Source: Anaerolineales bacterium (GTDB taxonomy: Bacteria > Chloroflexota > Anaerolineae > Anaerolineales > Villigracilaceae). From it: 40,646 nt of DNA. This document shows, one piece after another, positions 23,842 to 32,679 of this stretch. Below the pieces are notes generated by a model. The model saw nothing but the letters and a program-made list of their open reading frames with translations. It ran no database searches and was not told where the DNA came from. Both the position numbers and the translations under genes were made by a program. The stretch covers positions 1 through 40,646 of the forward strand of contig JADGQC010000006.1 of NCBI GenBank assembly GCA_017882125.1, read 5' to 3'. The stretch's first letter is position 1, and the number at the start of each line of letters is the position of its first letter.

Positions 23842-25530
23842 ATGCTCCTGACGCGCGAAGAGTTGCAAGATAGACTGGTAGGATTACACCGGGCGAGCCT
23901 GGAACTGGTAAAAGAAGTCTCGCTGGAAACGCTATTGGAGAGAATTGCATCGCTGGCATGCGAACAGGCGGGCGCAAAATACGCGGCGCTGGGGGTTTTA
24001 GACGAAGAGGGAAAACTCAAGCAATTCATTACTGTCGGAATGACATCTGAAGAAATCAAGAAAATATCTCACCCCCCACGTGGATTGGGATTAATTGGCG
24101 CATTGACCCATGGTGACAGCGGTAACATCCGAATCCCGGAGATCGAAGATGACCCGCGTGCAGTGGGATTCCCGAGCGGGCATGCAGAAATGCATTCGTT
24201 GCTGGGGGTGCCCATCCGAATCGGAGGACGGCAACTAGGCCAGTTATACCTGACTGAAAAGATCGGTGATACAGAATTCAGCCCGGATGATGAAAAGATC
24301 ATTGAAATATTGGCTGCATATGCAGGTGTCGCAATTGAAAATGCCCGCCTTTACGAGCGATTGCAGGAACGTGAGAGCACCCTTACCAAGCGAAACGATC
24401 AACTGGCTGTCATCAACCAGATTGAGTCAGCCCTGGCATCCTCGCTGGAACTCGAAGAAATCCTGAATAAAACCCTAGCACTGTTAATGGCTCATTTCAG
24501 GGTGGAAGCCGGTGAAATATTCCTGGTGGAAGAAGACGGTGAGACTTTACGACTGGTATTGCACCGGGGGGAAGCCGCTGAAGCTTTCTGGACTCGCAAT
24601 CGATTCAAGATCGGTGAAGGTATGGTGGGCAAAGCTGCAGAAACACTAAAGCCGGTGATCAGTACCCATCTCGACAGGGACATGCAGGGCACCCGGCAGG
24701 CAGTGGTGGATGCAGGCTTCAAGCAGATTGCCTGCATCCCCCTGACCACTCATGGGGAAGTCGTCGGTGTGCTAACCATCGCCACCCGCAGCCGCAGGGT
24801 GATCTCACAAAGTGAAATCCAGCTGTTGGTGTCAGTGGCTGCCGGAGCGGGCACGGCTATAGAGAATGCCCGCCTTCATTCGAATGTGCGCCGCCTGGCA
24901 GTATTGGAAGAACGCGAACGGATCGGGATGGACCTTCATGATGGCATCATCCAATCAATCTACGGGGTTGGCCTGGCCATGGAAAATGCACGATCATTGC
25001 TGCGGGAAAATCCAAGTGATGCCGAGGAACGTTTGCAAAAGGCAATGTCTGACCTGAACCACACCATCCGCGATATTCGAAGCTACATACTCGACCTGCG
25101 CCCACGACAATTGCAGGGGGAGAACCTAATCGAGGGCCTGGGGAGGTTAATTTCCGAGTTCCGACAAAACACGAAATTGGATGTCAGCCTGGCAGCACCC
25201 AAGGATCCTTTAAATGACCTGCCACAGATGCATGCAATGTCCTTATTCCACATCTGCCAGGAGGCTCTCGCAAACATCGCAAAACATGCCAAGGCCTCAA
25301 AGGTCACGATGGATTTGTGGACTACACCCGACCGGGTCCTCCTGGAAATATCTGATAATGGACAAGGGTTTGATCTGGATAAAACCAACAAGACAGTAGG
25401 TCACGGCCTGGCAAATATGTTGACTCGAGTCCAAAATGTGGGCGGGGATGTGGATATTACATCCGCACCAGGGGAGGGAACGTCCATTCTCGCCTGGGTG
25501 CCACGTCTTCCAGCACAACCGGCTGCTTGA
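23842..25530 (+). CDS. Double-GAF histidine kinase of the NarL/DegS (HisKA_3) type
   Basis: This is a 562-residue cytoplasmic sensor kinase with two GAF domains (about 15-170 and 195-345), a HisKA_3 dimerisation domain (about 355-425; phospho-acceptor His in GMDLHDGIIQSIYGVG) and a HATPase domain (about 455-555; EALANIAKHAKAS as N-box, DNGQGFD as G1, GHGLANMLTRV as G2). The GAF1 region (ASLACEQAGAKYAALGVLDE, and HSLLGVPI) resembles haem-binding DevS/DosS GAF domains, which sense O2, NO or CO, but the haem His cannot be confirmed here. No cognate regulator is adjacent; the NarL-type regulator at 35338 is a possible partner. Confidence 0.93.
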   Translation: MLLTREELQDRLVGLHRASLELVKEVSLETLLERIASLACEQAGAKYAALGVLDEEGKLKQFITVGMTSEEIKKISHPPRGLGLIGALTHGDSGNIRIPEIEDDPRAVGFPSGHAEMHSLLGVPIRIGGRQLGQLYLTEKIGDTEFSPDDEKIIEILAAYAGVAIENARLYERLQERESTLTKRNDQLAVINQIESALASSLELEEILNKTLALLMAHFRVEAGEIFLVEEDGETLRLVLHRGEAAEAFWTRNRFKIGEGMVGKAAETLKPVISTHLDRDMQGTRQAVVDAGFKQIACIPLTTHGEVVGVLTIATRSRRVISQSEIQLLVSVAAGAGTAIENARLHSNVRRLAVLEERERIGMDLHDGIIQSIYGVGLAMENARSLLRENPSDAEERLQKAMSDLNHTIRDIRSYILDLRPRQLQGENLIEGLGRLISEFRQNTKLDVSLAAPKDPLNDLPQMHAMSLFHICQEALANIAKHAKASKVTMDLWTTPDRVLLEISDNGQGFDLDKTNKTVGHGLANMLTRVQNVGGDVDITSAPGEGTSILAWVPRLPAQPAA

Positions 25531-25837
25531 AAAATCCCCCAACGCGCAACGAAACGCCCGTTTGAACGTTTCACGTTTCACGGCAGACGCCGTAAGGCAC
25601 TCGGAGATTCTTTAAGGTTAGGCTGTGGAAACCCGACAACCCAGAAAGAGTTCCGAATATACCCCCAGCCATGGCTAGTAATGACATTCCTCCGGCGGCT
25701 GTGGGGGGTGGGAGAATGTGCATTCCCAAGCTGGGAAGAATCAATTCTGAAAGGTTCGTTAAGGTTAGATATACCTTAAAAAATGGAATGTTTTTAAGCA
25801 AGCGTAGGTTTGGCGTATGGAATAATTACGGAATCTC

Positions 25838-25846
25838 TGCTAGAAT
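25838..25846 (+). promoter_or_regulatory. Extended -10 promoter of dnaA
   Basis: TGC plus TAGAAT (25841-25846) forms an extended -10 box; the -35 position TGGAAT (25818-25823) is weak. The predicted start near 25853 gives a dnaA leader of about 140 bases. Confidence 0.5.
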
Positions 25847-25857
25847 ACTTTCGTGAA

Positions 25858-25943
25858 GGATAGAGGGCACTATCCTCCCCCCGTGAAAGAAAGATAGTCC
25901 GAATCGAATAATAAAATAGCCACCCACTGCGAAAGCAGTGGGT
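25858..25943 (+). ncRNA. Structured 5' leader of dnaA
   Basis: Two perfect hairpins are seen: GGATAG-AGGGCA-CTATCC (25858-25875) and a 9-bp stem ACCCACTGC / GCAGTGGGT closed by a GAAA tetraloop (25922-25943). A GATAGT at 25893-25898 could pair with ACTATC (25869-25874) and so compete with the first stem. The second hairpin lies 49 bases before the ATG and lacks a T-run, so it is not a simple terminator. This could be a regulatory leader. Confidence 0.5.
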
Positions 25944-25992
25944 TTCTATCCCCGTACCAAATCGCCGGAAATCAGGAAGTTTGGAGGAAGAG

Positions 25993-27327
25993 ATGGACGC
26001 CGAGCAAGCCTGGCAGTCAGCATTGGGGCAACTCCAAATGGAGATGCCGAAGGCATCTTTCGATACCTGGGTGCGAGATACCCAGATATGTTCATATGAC
26101 AACGGGTTGTTTACAATCGGCGTTCGAAATGCCTACGCCCGGGATTGGTTGGAAAGCCGTCTCGCCAGTACGGTCACACGCCTGTTGATGGGCATCATGA
26201 ACCGCACCGTGGACGTTGCTTTCATTGTCAACGCCTCCGCAAGCTGCGAATCCATTTCAGAACCCGCCGGCGTAAAAGATATTTCCTCTGAACTGGTGGA
26301 TATTCCACAAGTGCAGCGCAGCGTTTCCCTTAATCCCCGCTATACGTTCGAAAATTTTATTGTTGGTCCGAATAACCGCCTGGCGCATGCGGCTTCTCAA
26401 GCTGTGGCAGAGAGCCCTGCCACAGCGTATAACCCGCTGTTCCTTTATGGCGGAGTGGGCCTGGGAAAGACACATTTATTACATGCCATTGGGAACTATT
26501 GCCAGGACCATTACCAGCGGGTGCTGTATGTGTCATCGGAAGAATTTACCAATGACATGATCAACGCGATACGATCGCATACCACCCAGGCATTCAGGGA
26601 TAAGTATCGATCGGCAGATGTTTTACTGGTGGATGATATCCAGTTCATCGCCGGCAAGGAATCCACCCAGGAAGAATTCTTTCATACGTTTAATACATTG
26701 CATGGTCAAAACAAACAAATCATTGTCTCCTCGGACCGCCCTCCCAAGTCGCTGGTAACACTGGAAGAACGGCTGCGATCGCGTTTTGAATGGGGACTGA
26801 CTGCTGACATCCAGCTGCCCGACCTGGAAACCCGACTGGCAATTCTGCGCTCGAAAGCCGAACGATTGGGGCACGTTGTGCCATCCGAAGTAATGGACCT
26901 AATTGCCAGACGAGTCCAATCGAACATACGTGAACTGGAGGGGGCACTTAACCGCATCGTGGCATTCGCCGACCTGAGCGGGATGTCCTTGACCCCGCAA
27001 TTGGCTGAAACAGCCCTCGCCGATCTGCTGCCTCAGCGCAGCGACGTAAAACCAGGTGCAGTCGTAGACATGGTTGCCAAAACCTTTAATTTATCAGTGG
27101 ACCGCCTGCTCAGTCCCGACAGATCCAGGGATGTGGCCCTGCCCCGCCAGATTGCCATGTACCTGATGCGTGAGACCAATATTTCCCTGCCACAAATTGG
27201 ATTAGCCCTGGGAGGCCGAGACCATACAACAGTCATGTATGCCTGTGAGAAAGTGGCCGATCTGCTGGAACGGGATGACAAAGTGCGCAGGCAGGTGGTA
27301 CAAATCCGGCAACTACTGTATGCGTGA
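25993..27327 (+). CDS. dnaA: Chromosomal replication initiator DnaA
   Basis: DnaA binds origin boxes and, with ATP, opens DNA to start replication. The 444-residue protein has the helicase-loading domain I (about 1-75), a short linker (about 75-110), the AAA+ domain (about 110-325; Walker A GGVGLGKTH, Walker B LLVDDIQFI, sensor motif FEWGLTADIQLPD) and the DNA-binding domain IV (about 350-444; signature GGRDHTTVMYACEKV). I chose ATG 25993 because GGAGGA lies at 25983-25988; an in-frame TTG at 25981 overlaps that site. dnaN does not follow, and a bidirectional terminator ends the gene. Confidence 0.97.
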   Translation: MDAEQAWQSALGQLQMEMPKASFDTWVRDTQICSYDNGLFTIGVRNAYARDWLESRLASTVTRLLMGIMNRTVDVAFIVNASASCESISEPAGVKDISSELVDIPQVQRSVSLNPRYTFENFIVGPNNRLAHAASQAVAESPATAYNPLFLYGGVGLGKTHLLHAIGNYCQDHYQRVLYVSSEEFTNDMINAIRSHTTQAFRDKYRSADVLLVDDIQFIAGKESTQEEFFHTFNTLHGQNKQIIVSSDRPPKSLVTLEERLRSRFEWGLTADIQLPDLETRLAILRSKAERLGHVVPSEVMDLIARRVQSNIRELEGALNRIVAFADLSGMSLTPQLAETALADLLPQRSDVKPGAVVDMVAKTFNLSVDRLLSPDRSRDVALPRQIAMYLMRETNISLPQIGLALGGRDHTTVMYACEKVADLLERDDKVRRQVVQIRQLLYA

Positions 27328-27347
27328 ACCACGACTACAATTAATTC

Positions 27348-27387
27348 AAAAAATCATCCCGACGATGATCAGTCGGGATGATTTTTT
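27348..27387. terminator. Bidirectional terminator after dnaA
   Basis: A perfect 16-bp stem (AAAAAATCATCCCGAC / GTCGGGATGATTTTTT) with an eight-base loop ends both the dnaA message and the convergent small zinc-ribbon message. Confidence 0.88.
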
Positions 27388-27476
27388 GTTATGCAGATGG
27401 GACTTAACGAAAAGGAATAAATTATTTGGGTGGAGGCAAAGACTTTCACTCTAATGAGAGGAGGGACGATCTCCTG

Positions 27477-27767
27477 TCAATTACTAATTTCAACGAAAAT
27501 CCCCCCGTTGATCTCGCGCTCAAGGACATGATGGTCTTCATTGAACCTGATAACCACTTCAATTTGTTGAAAACAGTGCCCATTGCCGATCAGTACCTTT
27601 CGGCAGGTGTACCCGGGCTTACCAGCGGCGGAAAAATCCAGGCTGGGTTCGTTGCTGAGATTAACCTGCCCCCGGATGGTTTCGCCACAATGCTTGCACC
27701 GAACCGAGAAAAGATAATATGTTCCACGACGTTGAGGAGGGAAAAAGAGTTTTTTAAAGAAGTTCAT
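27477..27767 (-). CDS. Small zinc-ribbon-like protein of unknown function
   Basis: This is a 96-residue protein with a basic N-terminus (MNFFKKLFFPPQRR), a CKHC pair (about 23-26), one further Cys in YTCRK and one in GHCFQQIEV. These four Cys could bind one zinc. The pattern of strands ending in EREINGGIFVEIS resembles small proteins I recall from Anaerolineae, but I cannot name the family. The start at 27767 is chosen because the extra 28 residues upstream would run into the GH20 gene and are unlike the rest. It lies 32 bases after the GH20 stop and is probably co-transcribed. An opposite-strand open frame here is its shadow. Confidence 0.72.
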   Translation of the reverse strand: MNFFKKLFFPPQRRGTYYLFSVRCKHCGETIRGQVNLSNEPSLDFSAAGKPGYTCRKVLIGNGHCFQQIEVVIRFNEDHHVLEREINGGIFVEISN

Positions 27768-27799
27768 GGTGTTCACCAGTATGAAAAAAAGACGCCATT

Positions 27800-29419
27800 T
27801 TACCTGGCTGTACGCGTCTGCGGCAGGGGAATTGAAAAGATGCCAAACCATTGCCGTATTATCGATGGCTGAGCCTCCCTGAGAGGGGCGAAACCGACCC
27901 CCAATTGGTGCAACCGGACAAGGAATTTTTCCAGTCTACGAAGGAAATCCTCCAGGTTTTTTTTGTCCTTCGAAGTCCAGCCAGTTTCAGCCATCGCAGT
28001 CAGACGGGGATAGACCTGATAATCGAGACGAGGGCGGTCCGGCACCCACTCGGACCAAAGCGGGAACTCAAGACCGAGGATGGAGCCTGCGTGTTCCTGT
28101 TCCAACTCATCCGGAATTGGTTCATATTGGTACGCCAAAGATAAAGGCATGAGGTTGTAACCATGGTCCAGGTAAGCGCTGAGATAGGAAGACATAACGA
28201 CGAAGCGGTTTTGGTTGCAGACGGCTTCAAATAATCGCTGGCGACTGCCTGCCCAATACTGGATAACGGCGCTTTCCACCAGCCCTTCCTGAAGGATCTC
28301 GTTCCAACCGATGACCTTGCGTCCCTTAGAATCAAGATAGGCCGCTATTCGATTGGTAAAATAGCCCTGGAGCGCCTGTTCATCCATCAACCCCTGCTCG
28401 CGGATTCGCTGCTGGCAATCAGGGCACCTTTTCCAGCGTTTTTTGGGCGCTTCGTCTCCTCCGATGTGAATATAAGGGGAAGGGAAAAGAGTAAGGATTT
28501 CATCAAGGACATCCTGCAGGAAGTTAAATACCCTGTCCTTGCCGGCACAGTAAATATCGGGGAAGACCCCAAAGTGCGTGGCAACCTGGAAAAGACCTGC
28601 ATTGCAAGCGAGTTCGGGGTAAGAAGCCAGTGCACTCAGGGAGTGACCAGGCATTTCAATCTCCGGCACAATGGTTATATTTCGCCTGGCAGCATAGGCA
28701 ACAATTTCCCTGATTTCGTCCTGGGTGTAAAAGCCAGCATGTGGGATTCCATCGTGCTTTTTTCCCAACATGGTTTTGCTCGTCCCAGCCCGATGGGAGC
28801 CAATCTCAGTCAGCGCGGGATATTTTTTTATCTCGACCCGCCAGCCTTGGTCTTCGGTCAGATGCCAATGAAAAATATTTAGTTTTTGCAGCGCCATAAG
28901 GTCGAGGGTTAAATATACGATTTCCTTTCCATGAAAATAGCGACCATCATCAAGCATGAAACCACGCCAGGAAAAACGCGGTTTATCTTCAATTAACAGG
29001 CAAGGGATCCGCCAATCCGCACCGATAACCGAGACGCGTTCTTCGATTTCAACCGGAAGGAGTTGACGCAAGGTCTGAATGCCATAAAAAACTCCTGCTG
29101 TCCCGAATGATTCTATGAGGATAGCATCAGGGGAGATCTCCAACCGGTAGCCTTCATGACCAAGCGGCTCAAGACCGGGGTTTAGAACCAGGTGGATGCC
29201 ATTTTTAACAGTCAACCGGTCAGACTGAATCTCCAGCGGCAAGCCGGTTGAAGGCGCAAGCAAATTCCGCAAATAATCAGCGTTCCATAGGTTGGGAGTA
29301 TCCGCGTAAATTTCAGATTCTCCATCCAGACAATATTGACCGGAGCGCCTCTCAATTTTTTCCGGACGTGGGATAATATCCACAGTTGGGACGATCGTCT
29401 TATCGCGTATGCCATCCAT
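27800..29419 (-). CDS. Glycoside hydrolase family 20 beta-N-acetylhexosaminidase
   Basis: The 539-residue enzyme would remove terminal beta-linked GlcNAc or GalNAc. The N-terminal GH20b domain (about 10-140) is followed by the TIM barrel (about 150-480). The catalytic Asp-Glu pair is in IHIGGDEAPKKRW, and the substrate-binding features HWHLTEDQGWR, PEIEMPGHS and IGWNEIL are intact. No signal peptide is seen, so it may act on imported amino sugars or peptidoglycan fragments. A TAAAAT box lies exactly six bases before its ATG, consistent with a leaderless message divergent from rpsB. The C-terminal 60 residues are outside the barrel. Confidence 0.94.
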   Translation of the reverse strand: MDGIRDKTIVPTVDIIPRPEKIERRSGQYCLDGESEIYADTPNLWNADYLRNLLAPSTGLPLEIQSDRLTVKNGIHLVLNPGLEPLGHEGYRLEISPDAILIESFGTAGVFYGIQTLRQLLPVEIEERVSVIGADWRIPCLLIEDKPRFSWRGFMLDDGRYFHGKEIVYLTLDLMALQKLNIFHWHLTEDQGWRVEIKKYPALTEIGSHRAGTSKTMLGKKHDGIPHAGFYTQDEIREIVAYAARRNITIVPEIEMPGHSLSALASYPELACNAGLFQVATHFGVFPDIYCAGKDRVFNFLQDVLDEILTLFPSPYIHIGGDEAPKKRWKRCPDCQQRIREQGLMDEQALQGYFTNRIAAYLDSKGRKVIGWNEILQEGLVESAVIQYWAGSRQRLFEAVCNQNRFVVMSSYLSAYLDHGYNLMPLSLAYQYEPIPDELEQEHAGSILGLEFPLWSEWVPDRPRLDYQVYPRLTAMAETGWTSKDKKNLEDFLRRLEKFLVRLHQLGVGFAPLREAQPSIIRQWFGIFSIPLPQTRTAR

Positions 29420-29431
29420 GAAACTATTTTA
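29420..29431 (-). promoter_or_regulatory. -10 box placed for a leaderless GH20 mRNA
   Basis: On the minus strand TAAAAT (29431-29426) is followed by AGTTTC and ATG. The -35 position is poor. A 10-bp palindrome TTCGATCGAA (29439-29448) sits between this box and the divergent rpsB promoter and could be an operator. Confidence 0.5.
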
Positions 29432-29451
29432 CATCGCCTTCGATCGAATCG

Positions 29452-29460
29452 TGGTATACT
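29452..29460 (+). promoter_or_regulatory. Extended -10 promoter of the rpsB cluster
   Basis: TGG plus TATACT (29455-29460) forms an extended -10 element. Transcription near 29467 leaves a leader of about 119 bases before rpsB. Confidence 0.6.
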
Positions 29461-29490
29461 ACCGCCGCTTCTTTTGTGGAAGCACATTCT

Positions 29491-29571
29491 GCCCGGGACG
29501 GGCATCAAGCGTCCCTGAGCGGGTTTGTGAACCCCGCTAAACTTTCAGGTCCGGCAATGTCAGGACCAAGT
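29491..29571 (+). ncRNA. Structured rpsB leader with alternative hairpins
   Basis: Three hairpins are visible. At 29491-29515 two exclusive stems share bases: GCCCG/CGGGC and GGGACG/CGTCCC. At 29518-29538 AGCGGGTT pairs with AACCCCGCT with one bulge. At 29548-29567 GGTCC pairs with GGACC, with flanking ACTT/AAGT. Such a leader suits S2 autoregulation, which is known for rpsB in other bacteria, but this structure is an inference. Confidence 0.5.
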
Positions 29572-29585
29572 TGTAAGGAGAAAAA

Positions 29586-30524
29586 ATGGCTGTTGTAACC
29601 ATGAAAGCGCTGCTGGAAAGCGGCGTCCATTTCGGCCACCGGACCAACAAGTGGAATCCCGGTATGAAGCCGTATATTTTCACAGAGCGCAATGGCATCC
29701 ATATCATTGACCTGCAGCAAACTGTAAAGGCAATCACCAATGGATACAATGCAATCCGTGATTGTGTGGCCGGCGGCGGCGTGGTGATGTTCGTTGGCAC
29801 CAAGCGCCAGGCCCAGGAAACTGTGCATGATGAAGCCATCCGATGCGGGATGCCCTATGTCACCGAACGCTGGCTGGGCGGGATGATCACCAACTGGCAA
29901 ACGATGCACCAGCGGATAGTGGAACTGGAACGAATGGAGAAATTGTTCGCCACCGGTGATATCGAAAAGCTGACCAAAAAAGAAGCCCTGCTCATCCAGC
30001 GCCAAATTACCCGCCTAAATATTCATCTATCCGGTGTGCGCAACATGGCACGCGTGCCGGACCTGGTTTTTGTAGTGGACGTAAGTCGCGAATATGCTGC
30101 TGTCCATGAAGCCAATTTGATGAAAATTCCAGTAATCGCCCTGGTGGATACGAACTGCGACCCCAACAACGTGGACTATGTAATCCCATCGAATGATGAT
30201 GCAATCCGCGCGATCAAATTACTTGTGTCCAAGATGGCAGACGCCGTCGAAGAGGGCAAGGCTTTACGCAAGGACGAGGAACTTGAAGCGGAAGCAGCTG
30301 CTGCACGAGTGCCTGAATCGGATTTTGAGGCAGTCAAGATGTTAGCCCACACAATCGATAGCGACGAAGAACTCAAGGACGATGAATTGTTGGGTGAAGC
30401 AACGCTGGCCAAGCTTGCCCCCGTACCTGCAACAGAAGAAACCGCGTCGACGGATAAGGGGGCAGAAGCAATTGCACCCGAAGAGGCTGTCGACGAAAAT
30501 GCCGGGAAAGAAAAGAAAGAATAA
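29586..30524 (+). CDS. rpsB: 30S ribosomal protein S2
   Basis: S2 is a small-subunit ribosomal protein that helps bind S1 and fold the 30S neck. The start follows AAGGAG. The family signatures are intact: LLESGVHFGHRTNKWNP, YIFTERNGIHIIDL, RWLGGMITNW and DLVFVVDVSREYAAVHEA. The length of 312 is longer than the usual 230-260 because of an acidic Ala/Glu-rich tail (about 245-312), likely disordered. tsf follows after 16 bases. Confidence 0.98.
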   Translation: MAVVTMKALLESGVHFGHRTNKWNPGMKPYIFTERNGIHIIDLQQTVKAITNGYNAIRDCVAGGGVVMFVGTKRQAQETVHDEAIRCGMPYVTERWLGGMITNWQTMHQRIVELERMEKLFATGDIEKLTKKEALLIQRQITRLNIHLSGVRNMARVPDLVFVVDVSREYAAVHEANLMKIPVIALVDTNCDPNNVDYVIPSNDDAIRAIKLLVSKMADAVEEGKALRKDEELEAEAAAARVPESDFEAVKMLAHTIDSDEELKDDELLGEATLAKLAPVPATEETASTDKGAEAIAPEEAVDENAGKEKKE

Positions 30525-30540
30525 TCCTAAAGGAATTGGC

Positions 30541-31143
30541 ATGGAAATAACTACTGAAATGATCAAAATGTTAAGAGAAGCCACCAAGGCGGGGGTATTG
30601 GACTGCCGAAAAGCCCTGGAAGCTTCGAATGGAGATTATCAAAAAGCGGTGGACTTCCTGAGGGAGAAAGGCCTTGCTACCGCGGCGAAACGCGCCGACC
30701 GCCAGGCATCCAATGGGATTGTTGAACTTTATTCCCATGGTGACGGCCGCGTGGGTGTAATGGTGGAAGTAAATTGCGAAACGGACTTTGTAGCCCGTGC
30801 AGAACAATTCCGCAAGTTCGCCCATGAGCTCGCCTTGCAGGTGGCTGCCGCAGCACCGCAATATATTAAAGAAGAAGATATTCCTGAAGATGTGCTCGAT
30901 CACGAAGTAGGGATTGCCAAGGCGCGCGCCCTTGAAGAAGGCAAACCCGAAGCCATCCTGGAGAAAATCGCGCAGGGATGGGTTGAGAAGTTCAAGGATG
31001 AGGCTGTGTTAATGCGCCAGGCATATATCCGAGACGACAAGGTCACCGTGGGGAAACTTCTGCTCGAACAGGTTGCCGCGCTTGGTGAGAATATCGTGAT
31101 CCGGCGCTTCGCGCGCTGGGAATTGGGCGAGATTAGTGAGTAA
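30541..31143 (+). CDS. tsf: Translation elongation factor Ts
   Basis: EF-Ts recycles EF-Tu by exchanging GDP for GTP. The 200-residue protein is the short form. It has the N-terminal UBA-like domain (TEMIKMLREATKAGVLDCRK), the core with VEVNCETDFVAR, and the C-terminal segment around QAYIRDDKVTVGKLL. I chose ATG 30541 with AAAGGA upstream; the longer frame runs into rpsB. A hairpin terminator follows directly. Confidence 0.97.
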   Translation: MEITTEMIKMLREATKAGVLDCRKALEASNGDYQKAVDFLREKGLATAAKRADRQASNGIVELYSHGDGRVGVMVEVNCETDFVARAEQFRKFAHELALQVAAAAPQYIKEEDIPEDVLDHEVGIAKARALEEGKPEAILEKIAQGWVEKFKDEAVLMRQAYIRDDKVTVGKLLLEQVAALGENIVIRRFARWELGEISE

Positions 31144-31917
<774 letters not shown>

Positions 31918-31951
31918 ATCTTGATAATTGACAGGCATTTGAGATGTTATG

Positions 31952-31996
31952 ACAGGATTGTCCGAGGAAAATTAGCGGCGATCCTGTTTTCTTTCT
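31952..31996 (+). terminator. Hairpin terminator after pyrH
   Basis: ACAGGATTG (31952-31960) pairs with CGATCCTGT (31979-31987), giving nine pairs including one G-T, with an 18-base loop and a T-rich tail (TTTCTTTCTT). This separates pyrH from a likely frr promoter. Confidence 0.55.
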
Positions 31997-32030
31997 TTTC
32001 CACAAAAGTTATCCCAAGCCTTGGATATTA

Positions 32031-32060
32031 TTGGCGTTTTTCAAGGTTTTAAGGTATGCT
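32031..32060 (+). promoter_or_regulatory. Candidate promoter of frr
   Basis: TTGGCG (32031-32036) and TATGCT (32055-32060) are each 4/6 matches with an 18-bp spacer. A start near 32067 gives a leader of about 31 bases before GTG 32098. Confidence 0.45.
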
Positions 32061-32097
32061 TATAGAAGTTATTTTTTTTCCATCCCAGGAGGCCGAC

Positions 32098-32655
32098 GTG
32101 ATTAAAGACATTCTTAAAGAAGCCGAAACACGAATGCACGCCGCAATCCAAAATTTAGATGATGACCTGGCAGGCATCCGCACAGGTCGCGCCACCCCAT
32201 CCCTGGTAGAAAAACTCCCGATCGAATATTATGGCACGCCCACACCCCTGGTCCAACTCGCATCCATATCGGTACCGGAGCCGCGCGGACTGCTGATCAA
32301 ACCCTTTGATCCAACCTCGTTGAAAAGCATCGAACGGGCGATCCTTGCTTCAGACCTGGGACTTACCCCCAACAACGATGGCAAACAAATCCGCTTAAAC
32401 CTGCCGGCACTCACAGAAGACAGGCGCCACGAATTGGTGAAGGTTGTCCATGCACGGCTTGAAGAAAGCCGGATTGCCGTTCGAAATGTCAGGCGTGACC
32501 AGCATAAGGATATGCGCGATTTTGAAAAGGAAAAACTCATCTCCGAGGATGACCTTAAACGGGGTGAAGAAGAACTGCAGAAAATTACAGATCACAATAT
32601 CGAAGAGATCAACAAACACGGCCTTCATAAAGAACAGGAGATCATGGAGGTGTAG
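32098..32655 (+). CDS. frr: Ribosome recycling factor
   Basis: RRF splits the post-termination ribosome with EF-G. The 185-residue protein has exactly the family length. The start is GTG 32098 with AGGAGG at 32087-32092, giving MIKDILKEAETRMHAAI; the longer frame upstream adds an unrelated hydrophobic stretch. Domain signatures are RTGRATPSLVEKLPIEYYGT, ASISVPEPRGLLIKPFD, IRLNLPALTEDRRHELVK and a C-terminal helix. Confidence 0.97.
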   Translation: MIKDILKEAETRMHAAIQNLDDDLAGIRTGRATPSLVEKLPIEYYGTPTPLVQLASISVPEPRGLLIKPFDPTSLKSIERAILASDLGLTPNNDGKQIRLNLPALTEDRRHELVKVVHARLEESRIAVRNVRRDQHKDMRDFEKEKLISEDDLKRGEEELQKITDHNIEEINKHGLHKEQEIMEV

Positions 32656-32679
32656 CAGCGATAAATTATCGCGGCTTCC

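Larger units (their letters stand above)
25531..25992. other. Non-coding dnaA upstream region with several inverted repeats
   Basis: This 462-base stretch holds no supported gene. TTAAGGTTAG occurs twice (25612-25621 and 25759-25768), the second being part of a 7-bp-arm palindrome ending ACCTTAA. A GC-rich hairpin (CCCCCAGCC with GGCTGTGGGGG, with a bulge) lies around 25660-25705, and GAATGTGCATTC lies near 25713-25725. There are no clear consensus DnaA boxes (TTATCCACA), so I do not call an origin. The last 140 bases look like a structured dnaA leader (separate entry). Confidence 0.6.

Noticed and set aside
25571-25801. Minus-strand open frame of 76 codons in the dnaA upstream region
   Set aside because: It has no ribosome site and overlaps the inverted repeats. 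Its composition follows the GC-rich repeats and not a protein pattern.
25531-25992. Chromosomal origin next to dnaA
   Set aside because: No TTATCCACA-type boxes and no AT-rich unwinding region with repeats typical of an origin were found. The presence of dnaA alone is not enough.
27426-27872. Plus-strand open frame of 148 codons after dnaA
   Set aside because: It is opposite the zinc-ribbon gene and the GH20 end. The minus-strand product has ordered Cys pairs and fits an operon, while this one has no coherent features.
31998-32018. DnaA-box-like sequences (TTTTCCACA and TTATCCCAA) before frr
   Set aside because: These are only two imperfect matches within an intergenic promoter region, far from dnaA. 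They are expected by chance in 40 kb.
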